A stretch of DNA of 64,000 bases from Methylobacterium sp. R2-1 (GTDB taxonomy: Bacteria; Pseudomonadota; Alphaproteobacteria; Rhizobiales; Beijerinckiaceae), in contig NZ_JACHWM010000002.1 of the NCBI RefSeq assembly GCF_014191355.1, positions 417,699 to 481,698 on the forward strand. Reading direction: 5' to 3'. Below, piece after piece: positions 1 through 8,952 of the stretch. The notes under the pieces were generated by a model. It searched no databases and was not told the DNA's origin. It saw only the letters and a list, made by a program, of their open reading frames with translations. The position numbers were made by a program, and so were the translations under genes. Each line of letters starts with the position of its first letter. Within the stretch, counting starts at the first letter, position 1.

Positions 1-1
1 C

Positions 2-448
2 GGCTTCTTCGAGGAGCGGCGCGGGCGGCTCTACGGTTTCCGCTACCGCGACCGGGTCGATCATCGCTCCGGCCCGCCCTCGCGGCAGCCCGCGCCGACC
101 GACCAGCGGATCGGCACCGGCGACGGCACGACCCGCGACTTCCCTCTCGTCAAAACCTACGGAGGCGGACCGGAGGCCTACCGCCGGAGCATCGCCAAGC
201 CGGTGGCCGGCAGCGTGCGCGTGGCGGTGAACGGCGCCGAGGTGCCGGCCCAGAACGTCACCTGCGATCCCGCGACGGGGCAGGTCAGCTTCGCCGCCGA
301 CGCGGTGCCGCCGCCGGGCGCCGCCGTCACCGCCGGCTTCGAGTTCGACGTGCCGGTCCGCTTCGACACCGACGAACTCACCGTCGATCTCGCCGCCTTC
401 ACCGCCGGCGAGGTGCCGCGGATCCCGCTGATCGAAATTCTGCCTTGA
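2..448 (+). CDS. GTA/phage DUF2460 family protein, C-terminal part (5' end outside window)
   Basis: This is the last 148 residues of a DUF2460 (TIGR02217-type) protein, equivalent to the distal tail component encoded just before DUF2163 in Rhodobacter-type gene transfer agents. The open frame runs in from the window edge with no start. Visible family features are an early FFEERRGRLYGFRYRD segment, a GDGTTRDFPLVKTYG segment, and a C-terminus ending IPLIEILP. It is the first of four consecutive GTA tail genes on this strand, with 10 bp to the next start. The assignment rests on family resemblance plus the order of the next three genes. Confidence 0.85.
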   Translation, partial: GFFEERRGRLYGFRYRDRVDHRSGPPSRQPAPTDQRIGTGDGTTRDFPLVKTYGGGPEAYRRSIAKPVAGSVRVAVNGAEVPAQNVTCDPATGQVSFAADAVPPPGAAVTAGFEFDVPVRFDTDELTVDLAAFTAGEVPRIPLIEILP

Positions 449-458
449 GGGAAAGCCG

Positions 459-1352
459 ATGCGCGCCGTCCCGCCCCGTCTCGCCGCCCGCCTGGAGGGC
501 GGTGCGACGACGCTCTGCCGCTGCTGGGCTCTGGTCCGCCGCGACGGCCTCGTCCTCGGCTTCACCGACCACGACCGCGATCTCGTCCTCGGTGGTGTGA
601 CCTACGCCGCCCGCAGCAGGCTGGAGGCGGCCGAGGCGAGCGCGGAACTCGGCTTCGCCGTCGGCGGCGGCGAGGTGGCCGGCGCGCTGACCTCGGCCGG
701 GATCACCGAGGCCGACGTGGCGGCGGGGCTCTACGACGGGGCCGGGGTCGAGATCTGGCTGGTCGATTGGGCCGAGCCCGAGGCCCGCCTGCTTCTCGAC
801 GTGGCGACGTTGGGCGAGATCCGCCGGGCGGGCGCCGCCTTCGTCGCCGAACTGCGCGGGCTGATGCACCGCCTCGACGCCGCCGTCGGGCGCAGCTTCC
901 GCGCCGCCTGTGACGCGGAACTCGGCGATGCACGCTGCCGCGTCGATCTCGCGGACCCGCACTTCCGCGCCGCCGGCACGGTGCAGACCGTATCCGAGCC
1001 CGGCCGGCTCACCGTCGCACTGGCGGGGAGCTTCGCCGCGGACTGGTTCTCCGGCGGGCGCCTCACCTGGGATAGGGGCGCCAATGCCGGGCACGCCGCC
1101 GACCTGCGCTGCCATCGCCGCGACGGCGAGACGGTGGGCCTCGACCTGTGGGACCCGCCGCCGCGCCCGGTCGCGCCCGGCGACGCCTTCACCCTGACGG
1201 CTGGCTGCGACAAGAGCCTCGCCGCCTGCCGCGACAAGTTTGCCAACACCCTCAACTTCCAGGGTTTTCCGCACATGCCTGGCAACGATTTCGTGCTGCG
1301 TGCCGGCCCCGAGGCCGGAGCACGCCTCGACGGCTCCAGCCTGTTCCGGTGA
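459..1352 (+). CDS. GTA/phage DUF2163 protein (TIGR02218-like)
   Basis: This 297-residue protein is of normal length for the DUF2163 family, which in Rhodobacter GTA is a baseplate/hub component carrying an iron-sulfur cluster. The N-terminus has the family pattern of a short lead-in, then CRCWALVRRDG and GFTDHDRDL. The C-terminus carries the conserved paired cysteines (GCDKSLAACRDKF) followed by NFQGFPHMPGND. The ATG at 459 follows a GAGGGAAAG ribosome binding site. It sits between DUF2460 and the NlpC/P60 peptidase, the canonical GTA order. Cluster binding is inferred from the family; only the cysteines are visible here. Confidence 0.9.
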   Translation: MRAVPPRLAARLEGGATTLCRCWALVRRDGLVLGFTDHDRDLVLGGVTYAARSRLEAAEASAELGFAVGGGEVAGALTSAGITEADVAAGLYDGAGVEIWLVDWAEPEARLLLDVATLGEIRRAGAAFVAELRGLMHRLDAAVGRSFRAACDAELGDARCRVDLADPHFRAAGTVQTVSEPGRLTVALAGSFAADWFSGGRLTWDRGANAGHAADLRCHRRDGETVGLDLWDPPPRPVAPGDAFTLTAGCDKSLAACRDKFANTLNFQGFPHMPGNDFVLRAGPEAGARLDGSSLFR

Positions 1353-1359
1353 GGCTGCC

Positions 1360-1821
1360 ATGGATGATGCGTCGCCGCTGGCCGGGCGGATCGTGGCGGA
1401 GGCCCGCGCCTGGGCCGGGACGCCCTACCGGCACCAAGCCTCGCTGAAGGGCGTGGGCTGCGACTGCCTCGGCCTGCTGCGCGGGGTCTGGCGCGCGGTG
1501 CTCGGCCCCGAGCCGGAGGAGGCACCGCCCTACGCTGCCTCCTGGGCCGAATCCGCCCTTGACGGTGCCGACCCGTTGCTGGCGGCCGCGCGCCGGCACC
1601 TCGTGCCGATCGCCGAGCCACTGCCCGCCTACCGGCCCTGCGCGGGCGATGTCCTGCTCTTCGCTTTCCGTGCAAATTTGCCGGCAAAGCACTGCGCCAT
1701 CGTCACCGGACCGGCGGCGATGATCCACGCCCATGACGGCGCGGCGGTGACCGAGGTCGCGCTCACGCCCTGGTGGCGGCGTCACCTCGCCCACGCGTTC
1801 CGTTTCCCCGATCCGCCCTGA
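1360..1821 (+). CDS. GTA NlpC/P60-family cell wall peptidase
   Basis: This 153-residue NlpC/P60 cysteine peptidase (TIGR02219-like) is predicted to open peptidoglycan as the particle delivers DNA. The catalytic Cys is Cys36 in GVGCDCLGL, and the likely catalytic His lies in AKHCAIVTG. The ATG at 1360 is preferred over upstream in-frame starts because those overlap the DUF2163 gene by more than 100 bp, and the domain begins at once after this Met. It lies 7 bp after the DUF2163 stop and 25 bp before the tail-tip gene, so the genes are probably translated from one mRNA. Confidence 0.88.
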   Translation: MDDASPLAGRIVAEARAWAGTPYRHQASLKGVGCDCLGLLRGVWRAVLGPEPEEAPPYAASWAESALDGADPLLAAARRHLVPIAEPLPAYRPCAGDVLLFAFRANLPAKHCAIVTGPAAMIHAHDGAAVTEVALTPWWRRHLAHAFRFPDPP

Positions 1822-1846
1822 TCTCGCACCCGCCGGAGGCCCTGCC

Positions 1847-4800
1847 ATGACGACGCTGGTCCTGCAAACCGCCGGCGAGGCGGTCGGCAACACGCTCGGC
1901 GGCCCCATCGGCGGGATGGTCGGGCGCGTGGCCGGCGCGGCCGGGGGCGCGGCGCTCGACGACGCCCTGTTCGGCGCCGGCACCAGCCCGCGCTTCGTCG
2001 AGGGGCCGCGGCTGAGCGAACTCGGCGGCCTCAACTCGACCGAGGGCGCACCGGTGCCGCGGGTCTACGGTCGCGCCCGCATCGGCGGCACCCTGATCTG
2101 GGCGACGCGCCCGCTCGAGGTCGCCAACACCACGGTGGAGCGGTCCGCCTCAGGCTCGAAGGGGGGATCCGGCGGGCAGAAGACCGTGCGCACCGCCTAC
2201 AGCACCTTCATCGATCTCGCCGTCGGACTCTGCGCGGGCGAGATCGCCCTGGTGCGCCGGATCTGGACCGATGGCAGCGAACTCGACCTGACGACGCTCA
2301 ATTGGCGCGTCCATACCGGCTCGGCGACGCAGGCGCCCGACCCGCTCATCGTCGCCAAGGAGGGCGCGGACAACGCGCCCGCCTATCGCGGTCTCGCCTA
2401 CATCGTGTTCGAGCGGCTGCCGCTCGCCGCCTTCGGCAACCGCATCCCGCAATTCGCCTTCGAGGTGATCCGCCCCGTCGCGGGGCTGGCGGGCAAGGTT
2501 CGCGCGGTCTGCCTGATTCCCGGCTCGACCGAGTTCGGCCTCGACCCGCTCGCGGTCAGCGAGGATGCCGGGCTCGGCGCTACGAAGCCGGCAAACCGTT
2601 TCCAGTTCCAGGGCATGAGCGACGTCGTCGCCTCCCTCGACGCGCTCCAGGCCCTGTGCCCGCGGCTCAAGCGGGTCTCCGTAGTGACGAGCTGGTTCGG
2701 CGACGACCTGCGCGCCGGGCACTGCACCGTGACGCCGCGGGTCGATTCCGCGGCGAAGGCGACGACGGGTGAGCCCTGGAGTGTCGCCGGGCTGAACCGT
2801 GCCGCGGCGCGTACGGTCTCTCGCTCCGGCGACATCGCCGCCTATGGCGGCACGCCATCCGATGCCGGGCTCGGGCGGCTGGTGGCGGAGCTGAACCGCC
2901 GCGGCCTGGTGGTGGTGCTCTATCCCTTCGTGATGATGGACGTGCCGGCGGGCAACGCCCTGCCGGACCCGTACCGGCCCGGTGAGACGCCGGCAGCTTC
3001 TCAGCCGGCCTATCCCTGGCGCGGGCGCATCACCTGCGATCCCGCCTCTGACCGGCCCGGCAGCCCGGACGGCACCGGCGGGGCGGCCGATCAGGTCGCG
3101 GCCTTCTTCGAGGGCCCGCAGGGCTACCGGGCGATGATCCTGCACTATGCCGGCCTCGCCGCCGGCTGGGCGGCGGCGGGAGTGCCGCTCGCCGGCTTCA
3201 TTCTCGGCAGTGAGTTCGTGGGCCTCACGCGGGTGCGCGGACCAGACGGTTCCTATCCGGCGGTCGAGGGGCTCCGGCGCCTCGCCGCCGAGGTTCGTGC
3301 CCGGCTTGGCAGCAATGTGAGCCTCGTCTACGCCGCCGACTGGACCGAGTACGGCGCCGATGTCCGCGAGGGCGGCGCCTCCCTACGCTTCCCCCTTGAT
3401 CCGCTCTTCGCCGATCCGACCATCGATGCCGTCGGCATCGACTACTACCCGCCGATCTCGGACTGGCGCGACGGACCGGATCACCGCGACGCCGCGGATG
3501 CCGCGAGCCTCTACGACCGCGCCTATCTCAAAAACCGTCTCGGCGCGGGCGAGGCCTTCGACTGGTATTATGCCAGCCCCGAGGATCGGATCGCGCAACG
3601 CCGCACGCCGATCACCGACGGCGTCCACGGTAAGCCGTGGATCTACCGGGCCAAGGATCTCGTCGCGTGGTGGTCGAATCCGCATGTCGAGCGTAGCGGT
3701 GGCGTCGAGACCGGGCCGACCGCCTGGGTGCCGATGGGAAAGCCGATCTGGCTCACCGAGATCGGCATTCCGGCAGTCGATCGCGGCACCAACGGACCCA
3801 ACGTCTTCCCCGATCCGAAATCGTCGGAGAACGCGCGCCCGCCCTTCGCCCGCGGCACCCGCGACGACCTCATCCAGGCTCGCGGCCTCGAGGCGATCCT
3901 GTCGCGCTTCGATGTTGAGGCGGATGGTTTCGAGCCGGCTCACAATCCGGTCTCGCCGCTCTACGGCGGCCGGATGATCCCGGCCGAAGACATCTGTCTC
4001 TGGGCATGGGACGCGCGACCCTTCCCGGCCTTCCCCGACTTCACCACCGTGTGGTCGGACGCCGCCAACTGGGCGCTCGGCCACTGGATCACCGGCCGGA
4101 TCGAGGGGCTGGAACTCGACCGGCTGATCGCGGCGATCCTGGCCGATCTCGGCATCGACGCGCCCCTCGACATCGATGCCGCCGGCTTTCTCGACGGGGC
4201 CGTGCTCGACCGGCCGCTCTCCGCCCGCGAGGCGCTGGAGCCGTTGGCTCGCCTGTTCAACTTCGACGTCTCGGTCTCCGCGGGGACGCTGCGGGTTCGC
4301 GACGGGCGCAGGAGCGCGCCGGCCCGGCTCGAAGCGGGCGACCTCGTCCTCGGCGAGGGCGAGGCGGCGCCCCTGCGCCGGGTTCGGGCGCAGGAGAGCG
4401 AGCTGCCGCGCGCCGTCGCGATCGGCTTTTCCGACGGCGAGAGCCCGGATTACCGCCGCGCCACCGCGTCCGCCGCGCGCCCGGCCGGGGCGCGGCGGCA
4501 GGAGGTGCGCGTCGAGGCGGCGATCATCACCCGGCGCGACGCCGCGCAGGCGCTGGCGGAAGCCATCCTCGACGCGGCGCTCGCGGGCCGCGACACCGCG
4601 ATCTTCGGAGTGAGCCCGCGCCGGATCGATCTGGAGCCCGGCGATCCCGTCGCCCTGCCGGGCGAGACCCGCGGAGCGCTCCACCGGATCATCCGCATCG
4701 ACGACGCCCCGTCGGGGCGGCGGGTCGAGACCCGGGCCGTTCCGCTCCCCGGTCGCGATCCGGTGCCCGCCGCGCCGGTTGCGCGGGTCGGCCGGACGCC

Positions 4801-5749
4801 GCCGGCGGTCCCGGGGCCGGTCTTCGCCGTGCCGCTGGTCCTGCCGGTGGAGCGAGGCGATCCGGTGCCGCTCTCCTATCTCGCGGTTTCGGCCGATCCC
4901 TGGCCCGGCGCCGTCGCGGTCTGGCGCTCGGCCGGGGAGGGAGCGCCGTTCGGGACCCACCGCACCCTCGACCATCCGGCCTGCCTCGGCCGCACGCTGA
5001 CCGCACTGCCGCCGGGCCCGCTCTGGCGCTTCGATCGCAATGCCAGTCTCGACGTCTCCCTGCGTCACGCGGAGGGCTTGAGCGCGGTCGGCGAAGCCGC
5101 GGCACTGGCGGGCGGCAACCTGTTCACCCTGATCGGTGGGGACGGGGCGGTCGAGATCCTGTCCGCGGCGAGAGCCGAACTGGTCGGGGGCGAGACGTGG
5201 CGGCTCTCGGGCCTGCTGCGGGGGCTGGCCGGCAGCGAGGCGGCCGCGGGCCGGCCGGCGGGCGCGGGCAGCCTGATCGTGCGCCTCGATGACGGCGCCG
5301 TCCGGCCGCTGATCGACCGGCTCGACGAGGCCGGCCGCCGCTTCCTCTACCGGGTCGGCCCGGCGGAACGCGATCCGGCCGACCCCGCCTTCGTCGGCTT
5401 CGCGGCGACGGCGGACCTGACCGCCTTCGTGCCCTTGAGCCCGGTCCACCTGCGCGGTCGGCGCGAGGCCGAGGGCATCCGCTTCCGTTGGACCCGGCGG
5501 GCGCGGCGCGATGCCGATGCCTGGGAGCCGACCGACGTGCCGCTCGACGAGGGAATGGAAGCCTATCGCCTCGACATCCTCGCCGAGGACGGGCGGATCC
5601 TGCGCAGCCTGAGCGCCGACACGACGAGCGCGCTCTACGCGAATGCCGACGAGATCGCCGATTTCGGCACCCGCCGCACCGAGATCGATGCCGCGGTGGC
5701 GCAGGTCGGCACGCTCGCCGGCCTCGGCCCGCCCGCCGGGCGCGGGTGA
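1847..5749 (+). CDS. GTA large tail-tip protein with TIM-barrel and phage-tail domains
   Basis: This 1300-residue protein is homologous to the largest GTA tail protein, Rcc01698, which is thought to form the central tail spike and contact the recipient surface. The first 90 residues are glycine-rich. A TIM-barrel glycosidase-like domain spans about residues 400-745, with ILGSEFVGL near 451, YAADWTEYG near 494 and VGIDYYPPISDW near 528. A Phage-tail_3-like domain follows at about 785-965, with a beta-rich C-terminal domain to the end. No signal peptide or membrane segment is visible. The ATG follows a GGAGG-type site. Length is normal for the family and the frame is intact. Confidence 0.92.
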   Translation: MTTLVLQTAGEAVGNTLGGPIGGMVGRVAGAAGGAALDDALFGAGTSPRFVEGPRLSELGGLNSTEGAPVPRVYGRARIGGTLIWATRPLEVANTTVERSASGSKGGSGGQKTVRTAYSTFIDLAVGLCAGEIALVRRIWTDGSELDLTTLNWRVHTGSATQAPDPLIVAKEGADNAPAYRGLAYIVFERLPLAAFGNRIPQFAFEVIRPVAGLAGKVRAVCLIPGSTEFGLDPLAVSEDAGLGATKPANRFQFQGMSDVVASLDALQALCPRLKRVSVVTSWFGDDLRAGHCTVTPRVDSAAKATTGEPWSVAGLNRAAARTVSRSGDIAAYGGTPSDAGLGRLVAELNRRGLVVVLYPFVMMDVPAGNALPDPYRPGETPAASQPAYPWRGRITCDPASDRPGSPDGTGGAADQVAAFFEGPQGYRAMILHYAGLAAGWAAAGVPLAGFILGSEFVGLTRVRGPDGSYPAVEGLRRLAAEVRARLGSNVSLVYAADWTEYGADVREGGASLRFPLDPLFADPTIDAVGIDYYPPISDWRDGPDHRDAADAASLYDRAYLKNRLGAGEAFDWYYASPEDRIAQRRTPITDGVHGKPWIYRAKDLVAWWSNPHVERSGGVETGPTAWVPMGKPIWLTEIGIPAVDRGTNGPNVFPDPKSSENARPPFARGTRDDLIQARGLEAILSRFDVEADGFEPAHNPVSPLYGGRMIPAEDICLWAWDARPFPAFPDFTTVWSDAANWALGHWITGRIEGLELDRLIAAILADLGIDAPLDIDAAGFLDGAVLDRPLSAREALEPLARLFNFDVSVSAGTLRVRDGRRSAPARLEAGDLVLGEGEAAPLRRVRAQESELPRAVAIGFSDGESPDYRRATASAARPAGARRQEVRVEAAIITRRDAAQALAEAILDAALAGRDTAIFGVSPRRIDLEPGDPVALPGETRGALHRIIRIDDAPSGRRVETRAVPLPGRDPVPAAPVARVGRTPPAVPGPVFAVPLVLPVERGDPVPLSYLAVSADPWPGAVAVWRSAGEGAPFGTHRTLDHPACLGRTLTALPPGPLWRFDRNASLDVSLRHAEGLSAVGEAAALAGGNLFTLIGGDGAVEILSAARAELVGGETWRLSGLLRGLAGSEAAAGRPAGAGSLIVRLDDGAVRPLIDRLDEAGRRFLYRVGPAERDPADPAFVGFAATADLTAFVPLSPVHLRGRREAEGIRFRWTRRARRDADAWEPTDVPLDEGMEAYRLDILAEDGRILRSLSADTTSALYANADEIADFGTRRTEIDAAVAQVGTLAGLGPPAGRG

Positions 5750-5791
5750 CCCTGCGGACCGTCTGACATCCGACCCCTGACGGAGTGGCCC

Positions 5792-6874
5792 ATGGCCGAC
5801 ACGACCCCGAGCCTCGCCCTGCCGCTGATCGCGGGGGGGCAGGCGCAGAAGCACGTCACCCATAACGAGGCGCTGGCGCTGCTCGACGCGCTGGTGCAAC
5901 TCGCCGTCCTCGACAAGGACCGCACCGCGCCGCCCGCGAGCCCCGCGGAGGGAGACCGCTACCTGATCGCCTCGGGCAACCCGAGCGGCGCCTGGGCCGG
6001 ATGGGCCGGCCGCATCGCCCGCTTTCAGGACGGCGCGTGGCTGTCCCTCATGCCGCGGGCGGGCTGGACTGCTTTTGTCGCCGACGAGGCCGAGCTCTAT
6101 ACCTTCACCGGTTCGGCCTGGAGGCCGTTCCGCGCGACGCTCACCGCCCTCGACGGGCTGACCCGCCTCGGGATCGGCACGGGAGCGGATGCGGACAATC
6201 CCTTCGCGGCCAAGCTCAACAAGGCGCTCTGGACCGCGCTGACGAGTGCGGAGGGCGGCAGCGGCGATCTGCGCTACACCCTCAACAAGCAGGGGGCCGG
6301 CAACGTTCTCTCCCTGCTGATGCAGACCGGGTTTTCGGCCCGCGCCGAGATCGGCCTCACCGGCGACGACGACCTTCGCGTGAAGGTTTCTCCGAACGGT
6401 GGCGACTGGTTCGAGGCGCTGCGGATCGACCGTGCGACGGGGAGGGTCGCCTTTCCCGATCGCGTCAGCGTCGCGGATGTGCCGGTGCTGACCGCGCAGG
6501 TGATCGCGGGCAACACTGGGTCAGGACCGGTGGCGGCCGGGGCGACGCGGTACTTCACCAACGCTCTTGTCGGCGGTCATCAGAGCGAGGTTTACGCCGC
6601 TGCCGGCCGGCGGGGACGGTTCCGGCATCTGCGCGTCGTGACGCAGGGCGCGCCGGGCAATGGCCAGAGCTGGACCTTCACGCTCCAGAAGCTGTTCACC
6701 GACACGGCCCTGACCTGCACCATCTCCGGAGCCGGCGCCAACCAAGCGGATGACCTCGTCAACAGCGCGGTCTTCGAGGGATCGGACCGCTGGTGCCTCA
6801 AGATCGTGTCGAGCAGCGGGGCCGCGGTCACGACAAACATCCTGTTCTCGCTGCTGTTCGAGGGCCTCGATTAG
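5792..6874 (+). CDS. DUF2793 domain protein, putative tail fibre/adhesin
   Basis: This 360-residue protein has an N-terminal DUF2793 domain at about residues 5-110: LPLIAGGQAQKHVTHNEAL, then a Gly/Ala/Trp-rich segment with GDRYLIASG and SLMPRAGW. This domain is found in alphaproteobacterial prophages and GTA-linked loci. The C-terminal 150 residues look like an independent beta-rich receptor-binding tip, which is inferred. It starts 42 bp after the tail-tip gene with a GGAG site and belongs to the same operon. It is absent from the R. capsulatus core GTA cluster, so it may be a lineage-specific host-range part. Confidence 0.8.
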   Translation: MADTTPSLALPLIAGGQAQKHVTHNEALALLDALVQLAVLDKDRTAPPASPAEGDRYLIASGNPSGAWAGWAGRIARFQDGAWLSLMPRAGWTAFVADEAELYTFTGSAWRPFRATLTALDGLTRLGIGTGADADNPFAAKLNKALWTALTSAEGGSGDLRYTLNKQGAGNVLSLLMQTGFSARAEIGLTGDDDLRVKVSPNGGDWFEALRIDRATGRVAFPDRVSVADVPVLTAQVIAGNTGSGPVAAGATRYFTNALVGGHQSEVYAAAGRRGRFRHLRVVTQGAPGNGQSWTFTLQKLFTDTALTCTISGAGANQADDLVNSAVFEGSDRWCLKIVSSSGAAVTTNILFSLLFEGLD

Positions 6875-6919
6875 GCCGCCCGCCACGTCGTCACACCCCT
6901 GCGCCACCGGAGACTTGCG

Positions 6920-7483
6920 ATGGACCTCAGCGCCGTCGGCCGCGCCGTGCTGATCGCCCGGGAGGCGCGGCGGCTGGAAGCCTATCGCGACAGCGTGGGC
7001 GTCTGGACCATCGGCGTCGGCCACACCGCCGCGGCCGGACCACCCGTGCCGCGGGCGGGCCTGCGCATCGGCGCGGAAGAGGCGGATGCGATCTTCGCCC
7101 GCGACGTGGGGGCATTCATCCGCACCGTCGCCGAGGCGATCCCCGAGCCGCTGCCGCAGCACGCCTTCGACGCGCTGGTCTCGCTCTGCTTCAACATCGG
7201 CCCGGCGGCCTTCAGGCGCTCCACGGTGCTGCGACGCCTGCGGGCCGGTGACCGGGCGGGGGCAGGCGAAGCGATCCTGATGTGGAACCGCCCGGCCGCG
7301 ATCATCCCGCGCCGGCAGGGCGAGTTCGACCAGTTCCGCACGCCCTACGAGACCAGCTTGCCGCGGGCCCGGCGCGGCGATGCGCAGCCCGTCTCCACTT
7401 CCGCCGCCGCCCCGCCCTCACCGCCCATGGCCCGGTCGGGCTGGGGTGCCCGCCTGCGGGACTGGCTGCGCGCCGCCCTCTGA
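6920..7483 (+). CDS. GH24 phage-type lysozyme (endolysin)
   Basis: This 187-residue glycoside hydrolase family 24 muramidase cuts the MurNAc-GlcNAc bond in peptidoglycan. The T4-lysozyme catalytic pattern E-x8-D-x5-T is complete: Glu15, Asp24, Thr30 in the stretch REARRLEAY...TIGVGHT. A second family block, SLCFNIGPAAF and WNRPAAIIPRRQGE, follows. The C-terminal 40 residues are a Pro/Ala/Arg-rich tail. No classical signal peptide is seen, so export would need a holin. The next two genes encode small membrane proteins, consistent with a lysis module attached to the GTA tail genes. Confidence 0.88.
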   Translation: MDLSAVGRAVLIAREARRLEAYRDSVGVWTIGVGHTAAAGPPVPRAGLRIGAEEADAIFARDVGAFIRTVAEAIPEPLPQHAFDALVSLCFNIGPAAFRRSTVLRRLRAGDRAGAGEAILMWNRPAAIIPRRQGEFDQFRTPYETSLPRARRGDAQPVSTSAAAPPSPPMARSGWGARLRDWLRAAL

Positions 7484-7519
7484 ACGCTTCCCCCTCGCAC
7501 TCGGATAAGGATCGCCGCC

Positions 7520-8092
7520 ATGACGCCGACCGCCGTCTTCGCCCGAACCATCGCCAGGGTCTTCCTCGTCAGGCCCGTCCTGCCGCCCCTGCTCCTCCTC
7601 GGCTGCTGCGCGCCGGCGTACGCTACGCCGCTCCCCCCTGATGCCGCCGCGCTCGTCCTGCCCTGGGGCGATGCCGTGCTGGCGCTCTTCCAGGGCGTGA
7701 CCGCCCTGCTGACGCCGGCGCTCGTCGCGGCCCTCGCGGCGGCGCTCGCCCGCCTCAGTGGCCCCTTGCGCCTCCTCGTCACCGACGCCCTGGTCGAGCG
7801 CCTCGTGCGCAACGCCACCGACTACGCCGTGAACGCGGTGGCCGGCGCCGTCCGCGGGCGCAGGCTGACCGTCTCCGTCGGCTCGGCAGTGATCGCGCGC
7901 GCCGTGCAGCGGGCCCTCGATCAGGCGCCGGCCTGGCTGCTCCGGGCGGCGGGCGGTGGCGAGGGGGTCGCGGAGAAGGTGTTCCGGTCCCTGCCGCTGG
8001 AGGCGGCGGCGACCACCGGCAACACCCTCGAACCGGCGCTGGAGCGCGCTCTGGGGCTCCGGCCCGCGGGAGGGGCCCGTGAGACGGCCTGA
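7520..8092 (+). CDS. Small membrane protein, holin-like candidate
   Basis: This is a 190-residue protein without a firm family match. The first 35 residues are strongly hydrophobic (PVLPPLLLLGCC), followed by a second hydrophobic stretch near 50-80 (LFQGVTALLTPALVAALAAALA). The rest is an Ala-rich helical domain with the cadence seen in LL-H-type phage holins. The position directly behind a lysozyme gene supports a holin role, but sequence evidence alone is weak. ATG at 7520 follows GATAAGGAT. Alternative: an unrelated envelope protein in the same transcript. Confidence 0.6.
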   Translation: MTPTAVFARTIARVFLVRPVLPPLLLLGCCAPAYATPLPPDAAALVLPWGDAVLALFQGVTALLTPALVAALAAALARLSGPLRLLVTDALVERLVRNATDYAVNAVAGAVRGRRLTVSVGSAVIARAVQRALDQAPAWLLRAAGGGEGVAEKVFRSLPLEAAATTGNTLEPALERALGLRPAGGARETA

Positions 8093-8154
8093 ACCCTCCG
8101 GTATCGCGCAACACCGGAGACAGTGGTCCGGGCGTTGGTGCCGGGAGGTGAGTC

Positions 8155-8508
8155 ATGGACAAGATCGCCGCGGAAGCCGCGCGCCTCCTCTTCGCCGACG
8201 GAGGCGCCGGCTGGATCGTCGCGGTGCTGCTGGGGCTGGCCTGCCTCCACCTCTACCGGGACGGCCTGCGCGCGTTGGAGGCGCGCATCGCCGAGACGGG
8301 CACCACCGCCGCGGCCTTTGAGCGCGCGTCGCAAACGAACGCGGCGGTGGCCGCCGCCCTGGAGAGCCGCACCCGCGTGTTGGAGGATCTGGTCCGGCTC
8401 ACGGGCGAGACAGCCCGGGCGGTCGCGCGCAGCGACGAGCGCGCGCGGGAGCGGTTCGAGGATCTCCTGCGGCGCATCGGCGAGTTGCAGCACCGGCCGA
8501 TCCTCTGA
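8155..8508 (+). CDS. Single-pass membrane protein with coiled coil, spanin-like candidate
   Basis: This 117-residue protein has one membrane segment (about residues 17-34, GWIVAVLLGLACLHLY) followed by about 75 residues of charged, Ala/Arg/Glu-rich helix likely to form a coiled coil. That is the shape of an inner-membrane spanin, or of small phage proteins placed behind holins. It follows the lysozyme and holin-like genes on the same strand and has a GGGAGGTGAGTC ribosome site. No catalytic motif is seen. Function is inferred from topology and neighbours only. Confidence 0.6.
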   Translation: MDKIAAEAARLLFADGGAGWIVAVLLGLACLHLYRDGLRALEARIAETGTTAAAFERASQTNAAVAAALESRTRVLEDLVRLTGETARAVARSDERARERFEDLLRRIGELQHRPIL

Positions 8509-8528
8509 CGAATGAGAGGGAATCTTCC

Positions 8529-8765
8529 ATGCCTGATCCTGCTTGCGCCGCCGGCCCGGATCGGACCGCGCGGTGGGCCTCGCGCCGAACTCGGTCCCGC
8601 GCCGCCGTCGGCCGCCTGGAGGCGGCGCGCCGCGGCTTCGAGCGCTCGCTGATCACCCTGCGCCGGGCCGCCCTCGACGCCGTCGACAGCGGCGATCTGG
8701 CAAGCCTCACCTTACGTGTGTGCGGCGAGCGTCGCCTTCGCGCCAACGGAGAGGGAGCGGGGTGA
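8529..8765 (+). CDS. Small basic hypothetical protein
   Basis: This short frame encodes 78 residues, rich in Arg and Ala, with one likely amphipathic helix (RLEAARRGFERSLITLRRAAL). A GAGAGGGAATC sequence sits before the ATG, the gap to the preceding gene is only 20 bp, and third codon positions are GC-rich, all of which argue that it is real. No family is recognised. It could be the last gene of the GTA/lysis transcript. An overlapping frame on the same strand exists, so the call is tentative. Confidence 0.4.
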   Translation: MPDPACAAGPDRTARWASRRTRSRAAVGRLEAARRGFERSLITLRRAALDAVDSGDLASLTLRVCGERRLRANGEGAG

Positions 8766-8909
8766 GGCGGGGCCCGGCGCGATCCTGACGGGGGAACCGC
8801 GGGGCCGATCCCGCCTTGTCCCCGGCAACAGCACCGACCCGGACATGGCCCTCGACCGCAAGCCCGCTTCCACGACAGCGTTCACACCGAGCCCGACCGC
8901 GCTGACGAA

Positions 8910-8927
8910 CATTCAGGGCGCATTCAG
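8910..8927 (+). promoter_or_regulatory. Direct-repeat operator for an OmpR-family regulator
   Basis: Two exact CATTCAG heptamers (8910-8916 and 8921-8927) are separated by 4 bp, giving an 11-bp period. This is the layout bound by OmpR/PhoP-family response regulators. It lies 25 bp before the ATG of the PepSY gene heading the feuP-feuQ operon, so autoregulation by FeuP is the natural inference. No good -10 was identified. Confidence 0.5.
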
Positions 8928-8952
8928 TGCGCTGGCGCGACAGTCACCCTCG

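Noticed and set aside
3383..5899. 838-codon open frame on the minus strand inside the tail-tip gene
   Set aside because: High GC content opens the antisense frame; its composition is Arg/Gly/Asp-rich with no family motif, and the plus-strand gene is well supported.
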